Below, piece by piece: positions 25,301 through 37,300 of a stretch of 64,000 nucleotides of DNA. The stretch is taken from assembly GCA_004794655.1 (NCBI GenBank), contig SMMW01000643.1:206001-270000 (forward strand), written 5' to 3'. Both the position numbers and the translations under genes were made by a program. The stretch is from Marisa cornuarietis (taxonomy: Eukaryota; Mollusca; Gastropoda; Architaenioglossa; Ampullariidae). The notes beneath the pieces were generated by a model. It did no database searches. It was not told where the DNA came from and was given only the letters and a program-made list of their open reading frames with translations. The number at the start of each line of letters is the position of its first letter. The stretch's first letter is position 1.

Positions 25301-28300
25301 TGTCTTCCTTTTGCCTAATCATGATACTTACAGACCTTGTTATTTGACTCCTCTTTATGTGTTTGGATTTGTCCTTTATTGGTTCATCATCAGTACTGTT
25401 GTTTATCTTTCCATCGTTCATATGTTGTTTGCTTGTTCTTCTATCCCCCATATGTTGCCCATGTCTCATTCGTGTTCTTAAGCACTAAGAGCATGCTCCT
25501 TAGGAGAGTGAGTATGCCCTATATAAATTTTGCATTTATAATATATCATATTATTATCTCTGCCTACCAGAATTTGTTTATAACTCGGACCAATTGGGTT
25601 AGTCTTGAAGATACATCTTGCACAACCAAAAATACTGTTCTACTCACTCCTTATTAATGCACTTCATGTTTTCATCATGGTGTCATCTGTGTACTGATGC
25701 TTATATTAGGTTTGCTGTCTGTTTGTGCGCAGTGCATTGAACTCACACACACAAACTGGATGCTAGAGAATGTAATGTGTACTATAAGTATTGAAAGCAG
25801 CTTCATATTTTTGCATATTCCATTCTGTGAAACTGGCTCACTGTTGATGTTGCTTTGGGAATATTTGTTTTTATTTGTTTACAGTCATTCCCTTGTGAAG
25901 AAGCTAAGCAAATTGAAGAGTTCAGATCCTCAGCTGGCAGAAATGCTGGCACAACAGGTGAGAATCTACTGTTAATGATGCTCTATGGTACAACAGGTAA
26001 GAATCTGCTGTTATAGATGCTGTACTGGCACAGCAGGTGAGAATCTGCTGTTGTAGATGCTGTGGTATTAATCATTAACTCTAATCATGAATTATTTTCC
26101 CAGCATATAGTAGTATACTTACAAGTTACAATTCAGTTGTCAGTATTTACATTTCATTTAAGAAGAGAGTTGGGAGACCAAAACAGACTAGGAGAAGATC
26201 AGTAGAGAGCTGTGGAGTGATTGTTATTAGTTCTTATTCCTAAATTGTTGGATTTACATTTGAGTTAGTTTTAAATAGAGTCATTCTAAGCGAAGGTTAC
26301 AAGTTGCTTGTGTGATATCGGTCGTGTGTGTGTGTTGGTGTTCATATCTACAATCAGATGAACTCAATATGGTGTCAGAAGTGGGATCTACACATCTGGA
26401 ACATTTTTTGAACAGTTCGCCTTTGTTAAAAGACGACCAGCTGTTTCGCGAGTCTAGCGAGCAGAATTCGACCGCATCAGAAAGAAACGGCGCAATGGTT
26501 AGTCCTTGATTTTTGATGGCACAAAAATCGATATGGAACAGCAGCAACCACCAAGATACTTTACTGCCAATGTACCTACCCTGACAAAATTTGACGTTCA
26601 AGGGGACATTGAGCAAAACTGGAGACGATTCCATCGTCAGTGGAAAAATTATACCATCGCAACTCGCCTCGACAGGGAAGACAAAGCATATCAGAGTGCG
26701 GTCTTCTTAGCCTGCGGGGCGGGGGGAATGCACAAGAAACTTATGAAGGTCTTACGTTTCCTACGGAAGAAGACAGAACAGACATTACGGTGGTTATTAA
26801 AAAGTTTGAGGAGTTTTGTATAAGCTCTACCCATGAAGTGTTTGAAACATTCAAGTTTCATAGTAGGCAACAAGGAGACGATGAAACAATTGAACCCACC
26901 TATGTGTCAGTACTTAGGAGGATGGCTAAGTCATGCAACTTTGATACGCAAGAGAACAGGATGATACGTGACAGACTTGTCATCGGCATCAAAGGCGATA
27001 AAGTTCGCGAGAAACTTCTGGAACAGAGCTCGATCTGGACAAAGCATGAGACTTCTCAGTTACACGTAAAGTCCATGTCTAACAACACAACGGATGCCTT
27101 AGTCCAGCAAATCAGTAATGCCAGGAAGCCTACTAGGGCTAGTTCAAGATCAAAGATATAAAGACAAGAAGGGTTAAGACGAGATCAGATGGATCATCAG
27201 CCTTCTCAAAACTGTTCTCAATGTGGGAGAGAACCACACAACAGAGACCAATGCCAAGCACGTACTCTGAAGTGTAGAAAATGTGCAAAATTTGGACACT
27301 TTGCTATCTGCTGTCGGTCGGCAACTGTGAGAGTGCGTGAAGAAGTTGGGGACTGTGAAACAGCAGAAGGAACTTGTCTAGGAATGATCAATGTTGATGA
27401 AATTACCTACACTCCTTGGAAAGTAGATGTAAAAGTAAACGGAAAAGGGATGAACTTTAAACTAGACACAGGTGCAGATGTGAGAGTTATCCCTAAAAGA
27501 ATGGTACCTAAGAGTGTAGTACTTTGTTCAGCAGACAGGAAACTATATGGACCACACAGAAGTCAAATCTCAGTGACTGGGAAATTTGCTGCCACACTTG
27601 AGCACAAAGATAAATCTACAGTCCAGGAGATAATATATGTTATTCAAGGTTTAGAGGAGCCACTGCTGGGTCGCCTGCTATTTTTTAATTAAAGCTCCTA
27701 GCCCTGGTTCATGCTGTTGGTGCTGACGAATGGCGTGTGGAATGTCCACACCTCTTTGTTGGACTAGGACAAGTAGAACAGTCTTACCGAATCCACCTGA
27801 AGGATGGAGCCCACCCTTAGGCTGTAGCCTCTCCATGCAAGCTAGCAATTCCCTTACCTACAAAAGTAAAAGAGGAGCTGGAAAACTTGCAGTGGATGGG
27901 AGTTATCCGACCTGTCATCCATCCCACAGACTGGTGTGCCCCCATTGTTGTGGTGGATGTCAACAAGGCTACCTCAGTGAACTTGGAATAATAGTCTACG
28001 ACCAGTAGATAGTCTCTCTTTTGGAAGTCAAACAAATCTGAGCCATCTCTATGCCATGGGTAGTCAGGAATAGGAGTTGGGAGGAGTGGTTCTGGTGAAT
28101 TTCGTCTCTCTCTGGTGCAAACAGAGAGCGAGGAGCGAGGCAAAGGGTGCCGGAACTGCATGGGCCCAACTGAGTCCTAAAACTGGGTCCGCTGGCAAGG
28201 TGTTGTTGCGGCCCTATGCTCCTTGAGGAGTATCAGGAAGTGATGATGATGACATTTCATTTAGTAACATAATAATTATAGACAGCAAAAATGAGGAAAA

Positions 28301-31300
28301 CACACAACTAGATGCTACACTTCATGAGATAAACATTTTAGAGTTGTGTATATGTGGGCCAGTGTCAAAAGATCAAACTTCTTACACCCCTTCTATAGAA
28401 AATTCCTTAGAGTGTAAAAAGTCTGAGGTGTCAGCAGAGAATGTCAAAACCTCAACAGATTAAAGAAACAAGCACACTAGAGCTTAAAGACGATACAAGG
28501 CTGCTAGCACATTTACACGTCTTCGTAATTCATGTTTTGGCACCTCCCTATCACCTCAAATACCAGCTCCTCTCCCCAATATATCAACACTCTATTTCTC
28601 AACAAGCCTGCTAACACAGCTACACGTCTTTGTCATTCATGTTTTGTTACCTCCCTATCACCTCAAACATCAGTTCCAGGTTCATGGCAGCATCTTTACA
28701 AGACATATTTCCAATGGCACATTCTAGACTGGTAAAAAAGGTTAGGCATGAAGTGGTCTTCTAGAGTGATAGTGTCTTCTCTGTCAACTGCCGTGCCATC
28801 TGGACATAGTTTGCCTACATTCAATAAAGTGGCTATGTCACAGTTAATAACAACATCCTTACTCTCAGCCAAGAGAGACTACCACTTGGCTTGTAAACAA
28901 GTTGCCCCATGGCCCCAGCTCCTCGTGCCAGGAGTGAACACCCAGCCTCTCTCTGGTTGGGTGACCAAGCTGGCCCACCCCTTTCTCTTAAGGTATTTTT
29001 CTTTTTCCCCTCACTGGCTCTTTCACCTATACTCCTTTTCCAACCAATGATCTCCCTGTCAAACTACAGTTTACCTTTTCTATCGTCTGTCTGCATGTCT
29101 TTTTCGTGTCATTTTCCCCCCATCATGTCTTTCTTTTAATGTAGCTGTTTTTCTCTGTGGCCTCCTTCAGGCCTCCTGGGTTTGCCCTGGAGGGCGACCC
29201 ATTTTGGGAAAGGATGGGATCCTGGAAGTTGAGGTCCCTGATGGCCCTGTCCCAGTCCATCCTGCTATGCCTCCTTCTCCTTCTACAGACAGTGATGGCA
29301 CCCAGTAATCACAAACACAAGCATCTCAGACCACACAAGCATCACAGTCCAACAAGCTTCAGCCAGAAATACTACACAGCAACAAACATGTAACACAAAA
29401 ACACCAAAAAGCAAAACAAAAAAAACTACACTGCAGACAGACACAACCAAAAGCAAAATCAGCTGCAAAAATCATTCCTCGGCACCAAACATCCAGGGCC
29501 ACATCAACTGTAACTGCAGTCCAAGTATCTAATCATTTTGCCTCCCTTGGCGAGCAGGGGATGGAGTTGAATGACATCGCCTTCTCCGTCCCGCCGTTCC
29601 CTGCACTCTCCTTCTCCCTCTGCTCCTGTGAGGCGCTCTGTGTCTTTCCCTCACAGATAAAATATGTTGACATTCCTTCAGTGGAACTGTTGAGGGATCC
29701 AAGCCGACTTTGAAGAACTCTGATGCCTAGCATCCCGTTTCTCTCTCGATATCATAGTTCTTCAGGAGACTCTTTTCCTACCTTCTACCCCTTTTTCCTT
29801 TAAAGGCTTTCAAGTTTTACGCCAGAACTCGCAGGCTGACGTCCCTTCAGGTGGGACTGCTTTTCTTCTTTGTTCCCACCTTTTGTTTAGCCAGATAGCA
29901 CTTTCCACTCCTCTTCAAGCTGTTGCTGCCCAAGTTACTCTGGGCAAGACTGTCACTATTTGCTGTGTATTTGCTGGACACTTGTCAGAGACCAGGGCTA
30001 TCACTCTTAGATGTTTATGCATGTATGGTAGTGTGTGTTGCATTGTGTGGGAGCTAGCTTGACACCAAGTATATGTGACACCTGTGCAGGTGACTAGAAT
30101 GCTCGTGAGAGCTCACTGCACACCTTTAGAGTCTCAACTTTGTGGCACATTTCCAAATAAATCTTGGTAGTGGTAACACAGTGCTTTGTGGTCACTTGGG
30201 GAATGAAATAGCAGACCTTTCCCTGCCTAGCCAAGGTGATCATGGTAGAGGTAACAGCGCTGTGTGGTCACTTGGGGAATGAAATAGCAGACCTTTCCCT
30301 ACCTAGCCAAGGTGATCATGGTAGAGGTAACACAGCGCTGTGTGGTCACTCAGGAAATGAAATAGCAGACCTTTCCCTACCTAGCCAAGGTGATCATGGT
30401 AGAGGTGACACAGCGCTGTGTGGTCACTCAGGAAATGAAATAGCAGACCTTTCCCTGCCTAGCATAGTATATTTATGTATACTATATACTATAGTACTAT
30501 ATACTCTATATGCAGTATATCTGTATACTAGCCAGTGTGGGGAAAGCTTAAATATAGATATACTGTGAAATTGTCCTGACCACATCAGCACTACCCACAT
30601 AGTATGCGATGCTGTTTTTCTCCTGTGTGTGATAAGGGGGAAGTAACTACCAGCTTCTATTGTTGGAGTTGTGTGGAGTTGTCATTGTTGCTAGATTTTG
30701 CAATAAGGCAAACCTAGATCTGTCGCAGTATAATTGAGATTGAAGTAGTAACTTTATATAAAATCACAAACAGGTTTTCACATACCAGTGAGTGTGTTTT
30801 ATGAAAAATAGCCCAAACAATGTCATGAGAAGTTACCTGTAGAGTGTAGACTAAGATCTGCTTTGTCTTGATGACCTTATGACTGCATTTTGTTTATTAT
30901 ATTTAATATGCTTCTGCTGAGTTAATATGGTAAAGAAAAAGAACAGAAAAATTTGTGTTCTGGGCTGAAACATAAAAATCAAGAAGCCCACGGGCAGATC
31001 TTTCTGTTTTATCATTTGAAAGAACATGTGGACAATACAACTATTAATCCACAAGGACAAATACAATACTAACCTAGTGTACTAACCCTGATATACAATA
31101 CAACTAATGCTGATACTATAGTCTCTTGCTATAATAAATAATAGATAATAATATAAACAGTATTATAAATAGCATGGCTTGAAGGATTAGCATAGAGGCT
31201 GATACTATAGGCCCAAGCATAACGTGAGGTGTTGATTTTTGTCAAGGCACAGTGTCTTAAGCTGTGGTAAGTAGAATGGCTTAAACCAGGTAGAATAACT

Positions 31301-34300
31301 TCAGGCTGCTGTCCCTGACATTATTTGTAGTATCAGTCATTATTTGTACCTAGTGCTGATTCGGAGATTTCACAAAATTCACCAAACATGTTTAGAAGAT
31401 GACAGTACGTTTTGCAGTATGACCTTTTTACAGACTGTAATGGTTAACATTTCTGACGAGTTGATTCCCTTGTCTTTTCACCAACACCATAAAAGGGTAG
31501 GTTTAGGTTTTCCCTATCCCTGACAGTTGTCTTTTTACTAAAAATGTAAATGCACGTGGAACCATCTTTAAACTGGTTTGATTTTGTAAAGGTGGTTGTG
31601 ATAGGTTAAGTCAGTGTGAGTTGAATTTCATGCACTCATTGCTGACTATTAGTGTCTTTCTGATAAGTTGTTGTCTGTTGTGCACCAGTTGTGCCTCGTC
31701 TGCTACAGACACCAATGTTATCTGTCCTGGACTGGTGTTTCATTGACTAGAAACTCCTTGTGTTATTGTATGTTTTGTACAACAGCCACCTGATATGTCC
31801 AAGTGTACCAGGGATATGACAGGTATGTGCTGCTAGCAAGATTTCTCACCCGGAGATGAACTACTGACAACCGGTAGTCCCTAGGAGCTGAGAGCACACA
31901 AGTTAAACACAGGTCAACCAGCACTGCATGTCCTGTATTCTTTGTTACACAGAAAGGTGCATCGATGGAGGTGAGGGGGGAAGGGAGAAGGAAGAAGTAG
32001 AAACAGCCATAGGCAGTAGAGTGAGACAGAAATGGTTTGGTCAACTGTTAAGCTATCAGAGAGAAAGCATCATTACAGTTGAGAAGAAAGAAGTCACTGA
32101 ACTAATAGCTGTGGTGGGGGTAAACAAGCCAGGTTTCTACAGACAAACATGGTGTCTAAGAAGTCACAGGGTGTCTGTAGACAAGCAAGTTGTCTGTGAA
32201 GCTATGAATAAAATCCTTGACACACTTTGCCTCATGAGGAGGGATGGGGGGAGTAGAATGTCAGTCACAAGAGAGGGTTGGAGGGAAGTCTGCTGTAAGA
32301 GCCTCCCTATCTGGAGTCACAGTGGTGTGTATAGGGCTGGCTTAATAATAATAAATGCAAAATTTGTAGAGCACATACTCACACTCATAAAGAGCATTAA
32401 GAACAAGACATGGACAACATATGAGGGACAGAAGGACAAACAACATATGAAGGATGGAAGGATAAACAACAGCACTGATGAATAAAAAAGCAAAGAAAAG
32501 GCAGAGAGGAAGCAAGGAACAAGAACTAAGAGTCTCATGATTTTGGAAAGGAAGACAGTAGGGAAGTAACTATAAGCCGAAAGGTGTGTGTGTGTGTGGG
32601 GGGGGAAGGTATTTGAAGGACTCGGTAGTGGGTAGGTGGCGGATGTGGGAAGGGAGAGACTTCCATTGTTTGGCTTCTAGTCAACATGCAGCCAGTCAGT
32701 GACGGAAGTTACCTGTACAACTGGGTCTAGTCAAAGATGAGGTGGAGTCAGGTGTAAAGGCCCCCCACCCACCCCCACAGTAGGAGATGGCCTTTAGTGG
32801 AAACAGGTTTCCCTTCCAAAGACAAAACAACCAAAGCCCTCAGGGTTACGGCTGCCAGTCAAGCTTGAGGAGCATGCACACACACACACACAAACACTAT
32901 TTGAGAGATTTTAAATTAAGCTCTAGGTTTATTCTGCGTTGAACTGATGATGTGTGATCTGTATATGTGTTACTGGTAGTATCAAGCAGTCTGTGTGATG
33001 TGTATATGTGTTACTGGTAGTATCAAGCAGTCTGTGTGATGTGTATATGTGTTACTGGTAGTATCAAGCAGTCTGTGTGATGTGTATATGTGTTACTGGT
33101 AGTATCAAGCAGTCTATGTGATGTGTATATGTGTGTATGTGTGTATGTGTTACTGGTAGTATCACACAGTCTGTGTGATGTGTATATGTGTTACTGGTAG
33201 TATCAAGCAGTCTGTGTGATGTGTGTATGTGTGTATGTGTTACTGGTAGTATCAAGCAGTCTGTGTGATGTGTATATGTGTGTATGTGTTACTGGTAGTA
33301 TCACACAGTCTGTGTGATGTGTATATGTGTTACTGGTAGTATCAAGCAGTCTGTGTGATGTGTATATGTGTGTATGTGTTACTGGTAGTATCAAGCAGTC
33401 TGTGTGATGTGTATATGTGTTACTGGTAGTATCAAGCAGTCTGTGTGATGTGTATATGTGTTACTGGTAGTATCAGTCTGTGTGATGTGTATATGTGTTA
33501 CTGGTAGTATCAAGCAGTCTGTATGATGTGTATATGTGTTACTGGTAGTATCAAGCAGTCTGTGTGATGTGTATATGTGTTACTGGTAGTATCAAGCAGT
33601 CTGTGTGATGTGTATATGTGTGTATGTGTTACTGGTAGTATCAAGCAGTCTGTGTTATGTGTATATGTGTTACTGGTAGTATCAAGCAGTCTGTGTGATG
33701 TGTATATGTGTTACTGGTAGTATCAAGCAGTCTGTGTGATGTGTATATGTGTGTATGTGTTACTGGTAGTATCAAGCAGTCTGTGTGATGTGTATATGTG
33801 TGTATGTGTTACTGGTAGTATCAAGCAGTCTGTGTGATGTGTATATGTGTGTATGTGTTACTGGTAGTATCAAGCAGTCTGTGTGATGTGTATATGTGTT
33901 ACTGGTAGTATCACACAGTCTGTGTGATGTGTATATGTGTGTATGTGTTACTGGTAGTATCAAGCAGTCTGTGTGATGTGTATATGTGTGTATGTGTTAC
34001 TGGTAGTATCAAGCAGTCTGTGTGATGTGTATATGTGTTACTGGTAGTATCAAGCAGTCTGTGTGATGTGTGTATGTGTTACTGGTAGTATTAAGCAGTC
34101 TGTGTGATGTGTATATGTGTGTATGTGTTACTGGTAGTATCAAGCAGTCTGTGTGATGTGTATATGTGTGTATGTGTTACTGGTAGTATCAAGCAGTCTG
34201 TGTGATGTGTATATGTGTGTATGTGTTACTGGTAGTATCAAGCAGTCTGTGTGATGTGTATATGTATGTGTTACTGGTAGTATCAAGCAGTCTGTGTGAT

Positions 34301-37300
34301 GTGTATATGTGTGTATGTGTTACTGGTAGTATCAAGCAGTCTGTGTGATGTGTATATGTGTGTATGTGTTACTGGTAGTATCAAGCAGTCTGTGTGATGT
34401 GTATATGTGTTACTGGTAGTATCAAGCAGTCTGTGTGATGTGTGTATGTGTTACTGGTAGTATCAAGCAGTCTGTGTGATGTGTATATGTGTGTATGTGT
34501 TACTGGTAGTATCAAGCAGTCTGTGTGATGTGTATATGTGTTACTGGTAGTATCAAGCAGTCTGTGTGATGTGTGTATGTGTTACTGGTAGTATCAAGCA
34601 GTCTGTGTGATGTGTATATGTGTGTATGTGTTACTGGTAGTATCAAGCAGTCTGTGTGATGTGTATATGTGTGTATGTTACTGGTAGTATCAAGCAGTCT
34701 GTGTGATGTGTATATGTGTGTATGTGTTACTGGTAGTATCAAGCAGTCTGTGTGATGTGTGTGTGTGTGTTACTGGTAGTATCAAGCAGTCTGTGTGATG
34801 TGTATATGTGTGTATGTGTTACTGGTAGTATTAAGCAGTCTGTGTGATGTGTATGTGTGTGTTACTGGTAGTATCAAGCAGTCTGTGTGATGTGTATATG
34901 TGTGTATGTGTTACTGGTAGTATCAAGCAGTCTGTGTGATGTGTATATGTGTTACTGGTAGTATCAAGCAGTCTGTGTGATGTGTATATGTGTTACTGGT
35001 AGTATCAAGCAGTCTGTGTGATGTGTATATGTGTGTATGTGTTACTGGTAGTATTAAGCAGTCTGTGTGATGTGTATATGTGTTACTGGTAGTATCAAGC
35101 AGTCTGTGTGATGTGTATATGTGTGTATGTGTTACTGGTAGTATCAAGCAGTCTGTGTGATGTGTATATGTGTTACTGGTAGTATCAAGCAGTCTGTGTG
35201 ATGTGTATATGTGTTACTGGTAGTATCACACTGTCTGTGTGATGTGTATATGTGTGTATGTGTTACTGGTAGTATTAAGCAGTCTGTGTGATGTGTATAT
35301 GTGTTACTGGTAGTATCAAGCAGTCTGTGTGATGTGTATATGTGTTACTGGTAGTATCAAGCAGTCTGTGTGATGTGTATATGTGTTACTGGTAGTATCA
35401 AGCAGTCTGTGTGATGTGTATATGTGTGTATGTGTTACTGGTAGTATTAAGCAGTCTGTGTGATGTGTATGTGTGTGTTACTGGTAGTATCAAGCAGTCT
35501 GTGTGATGTGTATATGTGTGTATGTGTTACTGGTAGTATTAAGCAGTCTGTGTGATGTGTATATGTGTTACTGGTAGTATCAAGCAGTCTGTGTGATGTG
35601 TATATGTGTTACTGGTAGTATCAAGCAGTCTGTGTGATGTGTATATGTGTGTATGTGTTACTGGTAGTATTAAGCAGTCTGTGTGATGTGTATATTTGTT
35701 ACTGGTAGTATCAAGCAGTCTGTGTGATGTGTATATGTGTGTATGTGTTACTGGTAGTATCAAGCAGTCTGTGTGATGTGTATATGTGTTACTGGTAGTA
35801 TCAAGCAGTCTGTGTGATGTGTATATGTGTTACTGGTAGTATCAAGCAGTCTGTGTGATGTGTATATGTGTGTATGTGTTACTGGTAGTATGAAGCAGTC
35901 TGTGTGATGTGTATATGTGTGTATGTGTTACTGGTAGTATCAAGCAGTCTGTGTGATGTGTATATGTGTGTATGTGTTACTGGTAGTATCAAGCAGTCTG
36001 TGTGATGTGTATATGTGTTACTGGTAGTATCACACAGTCTGTGTGATGTGTATATGTGTGTATGTGTTACTGGTAGTATCAAGCAGTCTGTGTGATGTGT
36101 ATATGTGTGTATGTGTTACTGGTAGTATCAAGCAGTCTGTGTGATGTGTATATGTGTTACTGGTAGTATCAAGCAGTCTGTGTGATGTGTGTATGTGTTA
36201 CTGGTAGTATCACACAGTCTGTGTGATGTGTATATGTGTGTATGTGTTACTGGTAGTATCAAGCAGTCTGTGTGATGTGTATATGTGTGTATGTGTTACT
36301 GGTAGTATCAAGCAGTCTGTGTGATGTGTATATGTGTGTATGTGTTACTGGTAGTATCAAGCAGTCTGTGTGATGTGTGTATGTGTTACTGGTAGTATCA
36401 AGCAGTCTGTGTGATGTGTATATGTGTGTATGTGTTACTGGTAGTATCAAGCAGTCTGTGTGATGTGTATATGTGTGTATGTGTTACTGGTAGTATCAAG
36501 CAGTCTGTGTGATGTGTATATGTGTGTATGTGTTACTGGTAGTATCAAGCAGTCTGTGTGATGTGTATATGTGTGTATGTGTTACTGGTAGTATCAAGCA
36601 GTCTGTGTGATGTGTATATGTGTTACTGGTAGTATCAAGCAGTCTGTGTGATGTGTGTGTGTGTTACTGGTAGTATCAAGCAGTCTGTGTGATGTGTATA
36701 TGTGTGTATGTGTTACTGGTAGTATCAAGCAGTCTGTGTGATGTGTATATGTGTTACTGGTAGTATCAAGCAGTCTGTGTGATGTGTGTATGTGTTACTG
36801 GTAGTATCAAGCAGTCTGTGTGATGTGTATATGTGTGTATGTGTTACTGGTAGTATCAAGCAGTCTGTGTGATGTGTATATGTGTGTATGTTACTGGTAG
36901 TATCAAGCAGTCTGTGTGATGTGTATATGTGTGTATGTGTTACTGGTAGTATCAAGCAGTCTGTGTGATGTGTGTGTGTGTGTTACTGGTAGTATCAAGC
37001 AGTCTGTGTGATGTGTATATGTGTGTATGTGTTACTGGTAGTATTAAGCAGTCTGTGTGATGTGTATGTGTGTGTTACTGGTAGTATCAAGCAGTCTGTG
37101 TGATGTGTATATGTGTGTATGTGTTACTGGTAGTATCAAGCACTCTGTGTGATGTGTATATGTGTTACTGGTAGTATCAAGCAGTCTGTGTGATGTGTAT
37201 ATGTGTTACTGGTAGTATCAAGCAGTCTGTGTGATGTGTATATGTGTGTATGTGTTACTGGTAGTATTAAGCAGTCTGTGTGATGTGTATATGTGTTACT

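Larger units (their letters stand above)
26212..28160 (+). mobile_element. Ty3/gypsy retrotransposon, truncated and internally rearranged
   Basis: Order along the + strand: a probable short LTR (about 26212-26367); a primer-binding-site-like TGGTGTCAGAAGTGGGAT (26370-26387); gag (26534-27161, frameshifted); zinc knuckles and aspartic protease (27189-27692); and the N-terminal part of reverse transcriptase (about 27695-27975, with stops). From about 27975 to 28130 the sequence instead encodes integrase on the opposite strand. Everything between (most of RT and RNase H) and the 3' LTR are missing. The copy cannot be functional. Confidence 0.8.

Noticed and set aside
31928..32485. 185-codon open frame on +
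   Set aside because: Composition is non-protein-like, there is no known motif, and its end lies in an antisense CR1-like LINE tail.
33064..36955. Many reverse-strand frames of the type [16 protein letters not shown]
   Set aside because: They are translations of the 41/49-bp array, of low complexity and broken wherever unit length changes phase.
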